Source of the DNA: Nitrospira sp.
Lineage (GTDB): Bacteria; Nitrospirota; Nitrospiria; Nitrospirales; Nitrospiraceae
Length of the DNA stretch: 8,357 nucleotides
Assembly (NCBI GenBank): GCA_015904055.1
Contig: JABMDE010000047.1
Coordinates: forward strand, 13,225-21,581
Direction of reading: 5' to 3'
In this document: positions 1 to 5,906 of the stretch, one piece after another
How the letters are laid out: each line of letters starts with the position of its first letter
Position numbering within the stretch: the first letter of the stretch is position 1
Translations under genes and position numbers: made by a program
The notes under the pieces: generated by a model
What the model was told of the DNA's origin: nothing
The model's input: only the letters and a program-made list of their open reading frames with translations
The model's database searches: none

Positions 1-752
1 GGGCGTCGGTTGTCCATGAGGATGTGAGTCTGTCGATCCGGCAGGGTGAAGTCTTCGCGATCGCCGGAGGCAACGGCTGCGGCAAGTCCACGCTGTTGCG
101 TGAAATTATCGGCCTGCTGACGCCTTCGGGTGGAACCATCAAGATTTTGGGAGTCGATAGCCGGCACTTGGGGGAGAGCAATGGGCAGCGGATTCATCGT
201 CGGGTCGGGGTCATGTTTCAGCATGGCGCCCTGTTCAGTTCGCTCACGCTGGCGGAAAACGTAGCTGTGCCGTTGCGCGAGCATACGGATCTGAACCCAG
301 GATTGATTCGTGAGATCGTTGCCATCAAGATCGCCATGGTGGGGTTGCCGACGGACAGCGGCGTGAAATTTCCTAACGAGCTGAGCGGAGGCATGAGACG
401 GCGGGCCGCCCTCGCCCGCGCGATCGTCATGGACCCGGAGCTGCTCTTTCTTGACGAACCGACGGCCGGGTTGGATCCAATGATTGCCGCGGGGTTTGAC
501 GATCTCGTCCTGTCGTTGAAACACCTCTTGGGGTTGACGGTCGTCATGGTGACGCACGATCTGGATTCTCTGTGGCGCATCGCCAACCGGGTGGCGGTGC
601 TGGGCAAGGGCAAAGTGCTGGGGGTCGGAACCATGCAGGAGCTGTCGCAATCCGATGACCCGGTGATCAAAGAATATTTCCACGGTCCACGCGGGCGTGC
701 GGCGCTGGAACAGGCAGCATGGAACGGCCGGCTTGTCAGGGAGCAAGGGTAA
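1..752 (+). CDS. mlaF: MlaF-like ABC transporter ATP-binding protein (5' partial)
   Basis: ATPase subunit of an MCE/Mla phospholipid ABC transporter; it should sit on the cytoplasmic face and drive lipid movement across the envelope. The frame is open from base 3 through the window edge, so the true start lies upstream; the GTG at 24 is internal to the nucleotide-binding domain. Counting that GTG as residue 1, Walker A is GGNGCGKST (15-23), the Q-loop glutamine is Q66, the ABC signature LSGGM is at 120-124 followed by an RRRAALARA stretch typical of MlaF, Walker B LLFLDEP is at 140-146, and the H-loop histidine is H178. All catalytic motifs are intact. It is followed after about 100 bp by mlaD, the usual mlaE-mlaF-mlaD order; mlaE is presumably just outside the window. 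MlaF is favoured over other ABC ATPases because of the downstream MCE protein and auxiliary lipoprotein. Confidence 0.93.
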   Translation, partial: ASVVHEDVSLSIRQGEVFAIAGGNGCGKSTLLREIIGLLTPSGGTIKILGVDSRHLGESNGQRIHRRVGVMFQHGALFSSLTLAENVAVPLREHTDLNPGLIREIVAIKIAMVGLPTDSGVKFPNELSGGMRRRAALARAIVMDPELLFLDEPTAGLDPMIAAGFDDLVLSLKHLLGLTVVMVTHDLDSLWRIANRVAVLGKGKVLGVGTMQELSQSDDPVIKEYFHGPRGRAALEQAAWNGRLVREQG

Positions 753-839
753 GGCGTTGACCGTCAACCGTCATGCGTCAATCGTCAGAACGGCGACTCT
801 TTCTCCACGAGTGACGTGTGATGCTTGTCGAATGACGAA
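753..839. repeat. Head-to-head 7-bp repeat array in the mlaF-mlaD spacer
   Basis: The spacer is almost entirely 7-bp units. Five plus-oriented units of form NNCGTNN lie at 753-787 (for example ACCGTCA twice, TGCGTCA, ATCGTCA). After a 24-bp centre, four units in the opposite orientation (TGACGNN-like: TGACGTG, TGATGCT, TGTCGAA, TGACGAA) run at 812-839 in exact 7-bp phase. The two arms are complementary, so a long imperfect hairpin or cruciform is possible. The second arm ends 15 bp before the mlaD ATG. Function unknown; the same word family recurs in the next two spacers. Confidence 0.8.
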
Positions 840-854
840 ACAGGTACGTTGAGC

Positions 855-1804
855 ATGGAACCAAAAGTGAACTACATCCTCGTCGGTGCCTTTGTCGCTA
901 TCCTTGGCGCGGCGGTGTTGATCGGTCTTCTCTGGCTGGGGAAAACCGACTACCGGGGCATCTATGACCGCTACGAGGCCTACTTTCGCGAATCGGTGGC
1001 AGGCTTGAGTGTGGACTCGACGGTTAAATATCGCGGTGTCGAAAGAGCATTACCTTGAATCCCGATAATCCCGAGGAGGTCAAGTTGACGCTGGATATCG
1101 CCAGTGGCACGCCGGTCAAGACGGATACCATCGCCGTCCTCGTGACACAGGGGCTCACTGGTCTGGCGACGATCAATTTGACCGGAGGCAGCCGGGAAGC
1201 GTCGCGGTTGGAGGTCTTGGAAGGGCAGGTGTATCCGGTCATCAAAACCGGCCCCTCCTTGTTCTTTCGGTTGGATGAAGCGATCTCCCGCTTGCTGTCC
1301 GAGAAGGGATTGAGCAAGCTTCTGGTGGATCTGGACGTAGTGGCCAAAGGGGCAGCGGATGCGCTGGATGAAGAAAATCGTACGGCGTTGAAGCGAACGA
1401 TCACCGATCTTTCTGAGGTCGTGCACTCTGTCGCGGCCCATCGGGCACAGATCGAGGCAGGCCTGAGCGGCGCCGCCCAAAGCGCCGACAATCTTGTCAA
1501 GATTACGGCGGCGTTGAATGAGCAGGTGCCGGTTATGCTGGCGCGGATTAACAAGAGCGCAGCCGCCTTGAATGCGATGACGGACGAACTCGCGCAAACA
1601 AGCAAGGCGGTGCGGGCGGTGGTGAATGACGGCCGGCCTGAATTGGAACAGTTCTCGCGGAAGACTTTGCCCGAAGCCGGGTTATTGGTGACGGAACTGA
1701 GGGAGCTGGCCACGACGCTGACGCGGGTGGCGCGGGATCTGGAACGTGAGCCTGAGTCGCTCGTGTTTGGGCGGAAGCCTGTGCCGCGTGGACCGGGAGA
1801 GTAA
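855..1804 (+). pseudogene. mlaD: mlaD copy 1: MCE-family lipid-binding protein, frameshifted by a net 13-bp deletion
   Basis: MlaD is the membrane-anchored, periplasmic MCE subunit that binds phospholipid for the MlaFE transporter. The start ATG at 855 is chosen because it gives the family N-terminus (MEPKVNYILVGAF), one transmembrane helix at about residues 6-28, then the MCE domain; a TTG at 825 would add 10 residues. The frame runs to a stop at 1056-1058. The rest of the protein continues in another frame to 1804: the end of the MCE domain and a helical, coiled-coil-like tail. Alignment to the second copy (6237-7110) shows 13 bases missing between 1042 and 1043. Restoring them gives 320 codons in one frame. 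The loss hits the conserved VxYxGVxVGxV core of the MCE fold, so it cannot be fixed by simple frame slippage. The product of 855-1058 would be an anchor plus a short stub. Confidence 0.88.
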
Positions 1805-1806
1805 GA

Positions 1807-1897
1807 TACGTCAATCGTATCTCGTGAAGCGTGAAGCGCAGGATAGGAAGGGAGCATGCTCATCTTTGTTCGCGAGATACGCTTCACGAACGACGGG
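1807..1897. repeat. Head-to-head 7-bp repeat array in the mlaD-lipoprotein spacer, copy 1
   Basis: Five plus-oriented units (TACGTCA, ATCGTAT, CTCGTGA, AGCGTGA, AGCGCAG) fill 1807-1841. Four opposite-oriented units (TCGCGAG, ATACGCT, TCACGAA, CGACGGG) fill 1870-1897. The arms give perfect inverted repeats: TCGTGAAGCG (1822-1831) with CGCTTCACGA (1880-1889), or alternatively CGTATCTCG (1816-1824) with CGAGATACG (1873-1881). A hairpin in the mRNA between mlaD and the lipoprotein gene is therefore plausible. It overlaps the start of the lipoprotein gene's ribosome-binding region (1895-1902). Confidence 0.8.
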
Positions 1898-1908
1898 AGA
1901 GGCTGCAG

Positions 1909-2541
1909 ATGAAGTCTTGGACGATCCTGGCGGCTCTTGCGATGTTGGCACTGACGGCGGGCGGTTGTCTTTCCTCCCGCTCGGAGTCACAGCCCACCCA
2001 TACCTATCGCTTGAGTCTTGATTCAGAGCGCACTGAGGTCCGTCCAGCCGACATCAACGGCCCGATCTTGCAGGTCAGCCTGCCGCTGGCCGAGCCTGGA
2101 TTTGAGACGCCTCGGATGGTGTATGTGAAGCGTCCCTATGAGTTGGAGCATTACGCCCTGAATCAATGGGCCGATCAGCCGGCGCGCATGTTCGCGTCCT
2201 TGATGGTACAAGCGCTGGGTTGGACCGGATCGTGGCGCGCCGTCGTCCCATCGCCAGGTTCCATTCGCGGAGATTTCCGCCTTGACTCCTATGGGTTCTC
2301 CTTGCAGCAGGAATTTATGCAGGACCCCAGTCTGGTGAGGGTCATAGTTCGCGCGCAATTGGTCGAGATGAAAGAGTCGCGGGTGGTAGGGTCACGCGCA
2401 TTTGAAGCAGTGGAGCAGGCGCAAAGCAACGACGCATACGGCGGCGTGGTGGCCGCAAATCGGGCGATTGCCGTGCTGCTCGACGACCTGGCCTCATGGC
2501 TCAGGGAATGCATGAAACACTCGCCTGAATGCAGCCGTTGA
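1909..2541 (+). CDS. ABC-type transport auxiliary lipoprotein (PqiC/YmbA-like), copy 1
   Basis: A 210-residue lipoprotein of the ABC transport auxiliary family, commonly encoded beside MCE proteins. Related PqiC is outer-membrane anchored and thought to complete the periplasmic lipid path. The ATG at 1909 is preceded by GGGAGAGG (1895-1902) with 6-nt spacing, and gives a signal peptide of a short charged start and hydrophobic core ending at C20. The lipobox reads A-G-G-C, less canonical than V-A-G-C in the second copy (7222-7854). The mature part begins with an S/E-rich linker, then Y-R-L-S-L strands and the conserved Y-E-L-x-x-Y/W-A-D-x-P-A-R segment typical of the family. It is in the mlaFD operon; family assignment is firm, the exact partner is inferred. 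Confidence 0.85.
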   Translation: MKSWTILAALAMLALTAGGCLSSRSESQPTHTYRLSLDSERTEVRPADINGPILQVSLPLAEPGFETPRMVYVKRPYELEHYALNQWADQPARMFASLMVQALGWTGSWRAVVPSPGSIRGDFRLDSYGFSLQQEFMQDPSLVRVIVRAQLVEMKESRVVGSRAFEAVEQAQSNDAYGGVVAANRAIAVLLDDLASWLRECMKHSPECSR

Positions 2542-2556
2542 GCAGGCGCATATCAA

Positions 2557-2598
2557 GACGTAAAACGTAAAATGTGAAAAGTAAGGCGTGATGTGTAG
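2557..2598 (+). repeat. 7-bp repeat array upstream of the cytochrome c gene
   Basis: Six in-phase units: GACGTAA, AACGTAA, AATGTGA, AAAGTAA, GGCGTGA and a weak TGTGTAG. This is the same NNCGTRA word as in the upstream spacers, but here only one orientation is present and units are more A-rich. It fills most of the gap between the lipoprotein gene and the cytochrome c gene. No rho-independent terminator is visible here, so read-through into the cytochrome gene is possible. Confidence 0.7.
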
Positions 2599-2635
2599 GA
2601 GTGAGGGAGAAAAGAGCAAAAAGAAACAACAACCC

Positions 2636-2986
2636 ATGATGAGCCGGACTCTTGCTGTTGTGTGCCTGTTGACGATGGGCTGTTGGTTTGCGGCACCCGT
2701 AACAGGGCTTGCAGCAGGCGAACGCAATCTAGCCCGAGGCAAGAAGCTCTATGAGAAGTATTGCCTGGCCTGTCATGGCCCGTTGGGCCGGGGGGATGGA
2801 GCCGTGCAATTTGACCCTGCTGTTGCGGACCTGACTTCAAGCGAGGTGCTCATGAAGCCGGACTCCCGCCTCTTGAAGAGCATCCACGAGGGACGACCGA
2901 ATACTGCGATGGATGCCTGGAAATCCAAACTGTCGGACGAGGCCATCCGAGACGTCCTCGCCTATGCGCTGACCTTCCCGCGGTAG
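2636..2986 (+). CDS. Small periplasmic class I monohaem cytochrome c
   Basis: A 116-residue electron carrier. From the ATG at 2636 (a second ATG follows at once) there is a signal peptide with hydrophobic core at about residues 5-22 and a likely cleavage after the LAA near residue 27. The haem-binding motif is C43-L-A-C46-H47 and the probable sixth ligand is M92 in the T-A-M-D-A-W segment, followed by the usual C-terminal helix (LSDEAIRDVLAYAL). Length and layout fit a single-domain cytochrome c. Start choice is uncertain: ATG at 2591 has an AAGG 4 nt upstream and would add 15 mostly charged residues, whereas 2636 lacks a clear Shine-Dalgarno but gives a standard signal peptide. Its redox partner is not visible. 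Confidence 0.87.
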   Translation: MMSRTLAVVCLLTMGCWFAAPVTGLAAGERNLARGKKLYEKYCLACHGPLGRGDGAVQFDPAVADLTSSEVLMKPDSRLLKSIHEGRPNTAMDAWKSKLSDEAIRDVLAYALTFPR

Positions 2987-3004
2987 CGGAGTTGATGAAG
3001 CGGG

Positions 3005-3487
3005 ATGAAAGCGTCATGGAAAACCGGCCTCAGTTTCGGATTGACCTCCGGCGTCATCACGACACTTGGTTTGATGGTGGGGCTGCACTCAGGAACGCAT
3101 TCGCGCACGGTCGTGATCGGCGGGATTCTGACCATTGCGATTGCCGATGCCATGTCCGATGCTCTCGGCATCCACGTATCTGAAGAGTCGAACAACAGCG
3201 GGTCTACGCGGCATGTCTGGGAGGCGACCCTGGCGACCTTCGCCGCAAAGTTCGTCATCGCGATGAGCTTCGTTGTTCCGGTTGTGCTGCGTCCACTCGA
3301 TCAGGCGATTGTGATCAGCGTAGTCTGGGGCATGTTCTTACTGGCGGCGCTCAGTTTCTTCGTCGCGCGGGCCCAAGCCATTCCGGCCTGGAAGGTGATC
3401 GGCGAACATCTCTTTATCGCCCTGTGGGTTGTGGCGATTACGCATGCAGTCGGTAATTGGGCTCAAGGGTTCGTCGAAGCAGAATGA
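3005..3487 (+). CDS. VIT1/CCC1-like integral membrane protein
   Basis: A 160-residue, very hydrophobic protein with about five transmembrane segments (roughly 8-28, 35-55, 78-95, 99-120, 128-150). The N-terminal half, with G-L-T-S-G-V-I-T-T-L-G-L, a G-G-I-L-x-I-A-I-A-D-A-M-S-D stretch and H-V-S-E-E-S, resembles the first part of the VIT1/CCC1 family of iron/manganese transporters, though acidic metal-binding repeats of the full family are not obvious. The assignment is by pattern only; transport of a divalent metal is an inference. ATG at 3005 lies 18 nt after the cytochrome c stop, so cotranscription is likely; the ribosome-binding site is weak. Confidence 0.72.
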   Translation: MKASWKTGLSFGLTSGVITTLGLMVGLHSGTHSRTVVIGGILTIAIADAMSDALGIHVSEESNNSGSTRHVWEATLATFAAKFVIAMSFVVPVVLRPLDQAIVISVVWGMFLLAALSFFVARAQAIPAWKVIGEHLFIALWVVAITHAVGNWAQGFVEAE

Positions 3488-3500
3488 AAAGAGAATTGCG

Positions 3501-4037
3501 GTGAGTAGCGAAACCAGGACAACGCAACAAGAATCCGGTCTTGAGGCGACCTACGATCATCTCCTGACCCTCTGGACCTCAGGGGTGCGGGATTATCACT
3601 CGATGCTCTCAGACTACTTGACGGCCAATTCCATCTTCGTTGCCGTAATTGGACTGATTGTGTCGAGAGAGTCGATGGCTACGTCGCTCACTGTCCTGAT
3701 CCTCCTTCTTTGTATCTTTGGCATTCTGCTCAGTCTTCAAATGGCGATCGTCCTCGGCCGTCTTTCTGGGCAGAATGCACTGTGGGAGTGGCAGTTGAGG
3801 GGAATTGAACTGGCGCCGGAGTGGAAAGGGCAGAAACTCATCACGGGCCTCTATCGACTCCATGAAACGCGACAGATGATCGAAGATTCACGCAACGAGC
3901 CTCCCGTCTTCAAGCCGAATTGGGCGTTTCGCCAGCACCGGCAATGGTGGGCCCATCGCGCCGTCAGTTTTCCCTGGTTCTTCGGCTGTGTCTATGGCCT
4001 GTTCTTCATCTGGGCCGTGACACACCTACAGAAGTAG
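3501..4037 (+). CDS. Uncharacterised three-helix membrane protein
   Basis: A 178-residue protein of unknown function. The GTG at 3501 is preferred because it follows the previous stop by 13 nt; an earlier start would overlap the upstream gene. The N-terminus (about 1-40) is polar and soluble, followed by two transmembrane helices at about 42-55 and 62-84, a cytoplasmic-looking amphipathic, Trp-rich middle (residues 85-155, with W95, W97, W108, W141 and W149-W150), and a third helix at about 156-174. The arrangement of a leading helix, a helical hairpin and a distal membrane helix resembles small membrane families such as RipA- or SLATT-like proteins, but I cannot assign it. It is probably cotranscribed with the VIT1-like gene. 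Confidence 0.75.
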   Translation: MSSETRTTQQESGLEATYDHLLTLWTSGVRDYHSMLSDYLTANSIFVAVIGLIVSRESMATSLTVLILLLCIFGILLSLQMAIVLGRLSGQNALWEWQLRGIELAPEWKGQKLITGLYRLHETRQMIEDSRNEPPVFKPNWAFRQHRQWWAHRAVSFPWFFGCVYGLFFIWAVTHLQK

Positions 4038-4127
4038 TTGTCGGGTATTCCGTGATGAAGCCGAAAAGCAGAGGGTGTTCGTGGGAAAACAATTCGCGGT
4101 TGTAGCCATTCGACATTGAAAGCTTCA

Positions 4128-4135
4128 CAGGAGGT
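4128..4135 (+). promoter_or_regulatory. Strong Shine-Dalgarno of the OsmC-family gene
   Basis: CAGGAGGT lies 4 nt before the ATG at 4140. It is the best ribosome-binding site in the window and decides that start over an upstream in-frame start at 4116. Confidence 0.8.
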
Positions 4136-4139
4136 GAGC

Positions 4140-4574
4140 ATGGACGTTCGAAGCAAGGTGTATCTGTATCACACGACGGTGACATGGACGGAACACCGCA
4201 AAGGTACGATGTCCTGCGACGACAAACCAAATGTAGAGGTAGCGACACCGCCTGAATTCAAGGGACATGAAGGGATCTGGTCGCCGGAGGATCTGTTTGT
4301 GGCCTCGGCAAATATCTGTCTGATGACGACGTTCATCGCTGTCGCGGAGCGGGCCGGTCTGGCCTTCATTTCTTACGAGAGCTCAGCCGAAGGCCGATTG
4401 GAGTTGGTTGAAGGAAAGTTTCAGTTCACCGCCATCACGATCAAGCCGACCATTACGCTGGAGTCAGACATCGATGCAGCCAAGGCGAAAGAGTTGATTG
4501 AAAAAGCCGAAGCCCATTGTCTGATTTCCAACTCGATGAAGGCGAAAGTGACGCTGGAGTCGACGATACGGTAA
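4140..4574 (+). CDS. OsmC-family protein (peroxide-handling type)
   Basis: A 144-residue cytoplasmic protein of the OsmC/Ohr superfamily, which typically reduces organic hydroperoxides with a pair of cysteines. The family signature is visible: G45-I-W-S-P-E-D-L-F-V-A-S-A-N-I-C60 with the first redox cysteine in the long central helix, and A-E-A-H-C127-L-I-S-N-S with the second. An extra C26 is present. The length is normal for the family. The N-terminal part (W-T-E-H-R-K-G-T) matches the OsmC-like subgroup rather than Ohr proper. The start at 4140 is fixed by a strong ribosome-binding site. Substrate is unknown; a thiol peroxidase role is inferred from the two cysteines. Confidence 0.88.
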   Translation: MDVRSKVYLYHTTVTWTEHRKGTMSCDDKPNVEVATPPEFKGHEGIWSPEDLFVASANICLMTTFIAVAERAGLAFISYESSAEGRLELVEGKFQFTAITIKPTITLESDIDAAKAKELIEKAEAHCLISNSMKAKVTLESTIR

Positions 4575-4714
4575 CAGGGGGAGCAACGTATACGAGCGAG
4601 TCTGGAAGGATAGGAAAGACACCTACGTTGGCTCTGGGCCCCCAAACACGCGCGATGAAACAGTGCTCGTCCGATACACACAGTGCAGGATGGTCCTGCT
4701 ATTCCGGAAACGCA
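4575..4714. other. Convergent spacer between the OsmC-family and DUF2283 genes
   Basis: This 140-bp gap separates converging genes. It contains a perfect CGTATACG palindrome (4587-4594) and a small hairpin GCAGGA-TGG-TCCTGC near 4685-4699 without a convincing T-tract. No gene is seen. Confidence 0.4.
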
Positions 4715-4954
4715 TCATCCGGTTTTGGGTAGATGAAACTCAGCCGTCACCGGCAAGTGAAGCGTCTCTCCCTTGGCGACACGGGAAGAGAAAAAGAGGA
4801 TCTCAAGATTCTCAAGATCGTGCGTCTGCGGATTGAGCCGGGCAACCACCCCGTAATCGAGCTCTTCGGAGTCCTGTTCAGGGTAGGGTTTAGTTTTCCC
4901 AAGATAGAGAATATCGCCGGCCTTGTCGTATTCCACCGCCAAGGACGTGTCCAT
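4715..4954 (-). CDS. DUF2283 family small protein
   Basis: A 79-residue protein of the DUF2283 family, whose function is unknown. The diagnostic core is visible: V-E-Y-D-K-A-G-D-I-L-Y-L near residues 7-18, an acidic middle (E-L-D-Y-G-V-V-A-R-L-N), then L-E-N-L-E-I-L-F-F-S-S-R. The start is the ATG at 4954 because a full AGGAGG (4964-4969, read on the minus strand) lies 9 nt upstream; the longer frame to 5005 adds sequence with no family likeness. Members often sit next to toxin-antitoxin genes or in accessory regions, as here beside brnTA. It is transcribed in the same direction as brnTA but about 200 bp away, so a shared transcript is uncertain. Confidence 0.8.
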   Translation of the reverse strand: MDTSLAVEYDKAGDILYLGKTKPYPEQDSEELDYGVVARLNPQTHDLENLEILFFSSRVAKGETLHLPVTAEFHLPKTG

Positions 4955-5114
4955 GTTACCGTTCCTCCTGAAAGTTGCCGAGCCACATACGCCGTCACGA
5001 CCCAATACCGTTCTGCGGAGGGGGATCGGCGACCATTCAGCCCTATATACGAACGGGGAGAAAAGACTCCCGGTCCATTTTCTTCGTCCGTGCTATCTTG
5101 TCGGCCGGATCGGT

Positions 5115-5159
5115 AAATCAACCAGATGAACCAAAGAGACCAGACAGACCAGAAGAACC
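5115..5159 (+). repeat. 9-bp tandem repeat array, left of brnTA
   Basis: Five in-phase 9-bp units: AAATCAACC, AGATGAACC, AAAGAGACC, AGACAGACC, AGAAGAACC. It ends 1 bp before the brnA stop codon (5161-5163). A near copy lies at 5842-5886, on the other side of the brnTA module. Confidence 0.8.
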
Positions 5160-5160
5160 G

Positions 5161-5454
5161 TTACGCGGCTTTGGAGGCGGCCTTTTCTAAGAGTTCATGG
5201 ATCAGTGTTTGATAGGGTTTCCTTTGCTTGGCGGCCATCTTTCGAAGCTGGCTCAATAGCCGCGGCGAGAGACGAATGGCGATCAATTGCTTGGCCATGC
5301 CGCTGGCCGGTCTGCCGACCCGCCGCATGCGCTTCAATTGTGCGTCTGTAGCTTCCGGGATGTCAGAAAAATCAATCTGCGAGTCGGGCATAGGCTTGAC
5401 GTTCCTTGCGACTTGCCTGTCTGGCACTGATAATGCGGATCGTTTCTTTTTCAT
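5161..5454 (-). CDS. brnA: BrnA-like antitoxin
   Basis: A 97-residue antitoxin of the BrnA family; it would bind and neutralise the BrnT toxin and repress the operon through its C-terminal ribbon-helix-helix-like DNA-binding domain. The start is the ATG at 5454 (MKKKRSAL), supported by GGAGGG (5461-5466 on the minus strand) 6 nt upstream. The N-terminal half is basic and flexible; the D-F-S-D-I-P-E-A-T-D-A-Q-L segment (about residues 28-40) is the family's toxin-contacting motif, and R-R-V-G-R-P-A-S-G then Q-L-I-A-I-R-L-S-P-R-L-L precedes the helical C-terminus with the Y-Q-T-L-I-H-E-L-L segment. The first 83 bp overlap the 3' part of brnT, indicating translational coupling. The antitoxin itself looks intact. 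Confidence 0.85.
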   Translation of the reverse strand: MKKKRSALSVPDRQVARNVKPMPDSQIDFSDIPEATDAQLKRMRRVGRPASGMAKQLIAIRLSPRLLSQLRKMAAKQRKPYQTLIHELLEKAASKAA

Positions 5455-5620
5455 GTGTTGCCCTCCGTCTCGTATACACCACAAAGAGGATTCGTCCCGT
5501 CAATGATCGACCGATGCGCTGACGCCGACGTTCGTGTGTCGAGTGTTCTGGGTCGTCGCCATCCAGCGCATCGGAGTCGGCGAAGTTGGCGATGGCCTTC
5601 GGAATGTCCCACGTAAACAC
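5372..5620 (-). CDS. brnT: BrnT-like toxin, probably internally deleted
   Basis: BrnT toxins are RelE-fold ribonucleases. This one starts with GTG at 5620 (MFTWDIPKAIAN, the family start) and ends with the expected T-I-R-I-I-S-A-R-Q-A-S-R-K-E-R-Q-A-Y segment. Family members have about 90-95 residues, with a K-H-G-V-x-F block between the WDxxKAxxN start and the F-x-D-x-x-A-L strand. Here residue N12 joins directly to F13-A-D-S-D-A-L, so roughly 14 residues are missing in frame. The DNA at the join has near-repeats (ATCGCCAAC and TTCGCCGAC) that could have mediated a slip. The remaining central strands and RIISAR motif are intact. I infer weak or absent toxicity. The family alignment is from memory; comparing with close homologues would settle it. 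Confidence 0.8.
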   Translation of the reverse strand: MFTWDIPKAIANFADSDALDGDDPEHSTHERRRQRIGRSLTGRILFVVYTRRRATHEKETIRIISARQASRKERQAYARLAD

Positions 5621-5625
5621 ATTGC

Positions 5626-5656
5626 CGTATATACGCTAATAGCCGCATGATCGCAA
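5626..5656 (-). promoter_or_regulatory. Candidate brnTA promoter with overlapping palindromic operator
   Basis: On the minus strand TTGCGA (-35, 5651-5656) and TATATA (-10, 5628-5633) are separated by 17 nt. The -10 lies inside a perfect palindrome CGTATATACG (5626-5635). A start of transcription 6-7 nt downstream would fall at about 5621, next to the GTG start of brnT (an out-of-frame ATG is at 5622), so the toxin mRNA would be nearly leaderless. BrnA-type antitoxins are known autorepressors, so the palindrome is a candidate operator. Matches are partial (4 of 6 in each box). Confidence 0.45.
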
Positions 5657-5761
5657 GACTGAGGGAGAGTGGGGAACAAGAAAGGGGAGACAAGGCACCG
5701 TGCGGAAGCGAAGCCAGTCCTCGGTTATGTACAGGAGCCTATACGGCGGTGAGTGGATCGG

Positions 5762-5830
5762 TCGGGTGTCAGGACTCGAACTCTGTGCGGGGGATGCCGC
5801 TCTGCCGGATAATTGAAATGAGGGTGCCGA
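5762..5830 (-). pseudogene. Possible degenerate tRNA remnant
   Basis: Read on the minus strand, tRNA-like elements occur in the right order: 5' acceptor-like TCGG (5827-5830), D-arm-like CAATT...GGCAGAGC (5799-5816), T-loop-like GAGTTCGAGTCC (5772-5783), and 3' acceptor-like CCGA (5762-5765) able to pair with the 5' TCGG. The stretch between the D-arm and T-arm is about 10 nt too short for an anticodon arm plus variable loop, the D-loop is too long, the T-stem has an extra A, and no CCA follows. If real, it is a decayed tRNA and could mark an old integration site. Confidence 0.25.
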
Positions 5831-5841
5831 TAGCGAGTTCC

Positions 5842-5886
5842 ACAAAGACTAGATGAACCAAATAGACCGGATAGACCAGAACGACA
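5842..5886 (+). repeat. 9-bp tandem repeat array, right of brnTA
   Basis: In-phase 9-bp units AGATGAACC (5851), AAATAGACC (5860), GGATAGACC (5869) and AGAACGACA (5878), with a weaker first unit at 5842. The AGATGAACC unit is identical to one at 5124 in the left array, and unit order is the same, so the two arrays are copies. Together they flank 5160-5841. Confidence 0.75.
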
Positions 5887-5906
5887 GTTAACGGTCGTCT
5901 TCCATG

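Noticed and set aside
218..670. Minus-strand open frame opposite mlaF
   Set aside because: Shadow of a gene with full catalytic motifs on the plus strand; the translation has no recognisable domain.
1040..1060. Programmed ribosomal frameshift in mlaD copy 1
   Set aside because: The paralogue shows 13 bases are missing, including core MCE residues; slippage could not restore them, and no slippery heptamer with a following structure is seen at the site.
1024..1887. Long minus-strand open frames opposite mlaD copy 1 (and the matching ones at 6226-7169)
   Set aside because: They mirror the codon pattern of the plus-strand MCE gene, have low-complexity Ser/Arg-rich translations and no family features.
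753..2598. CRISPR array as an explanation of the tandem repeats
   Set aside because: Units are 7 bp, contiguous and degenerate with no spacers; there are no cas genes.
5056..5071. Hairpin GGGAG/CTCCC downstream of brnA as a terminator
   Set aside because: On the minus strand, where brnA is transcribed, no T-tract follows the 5-bp stem.
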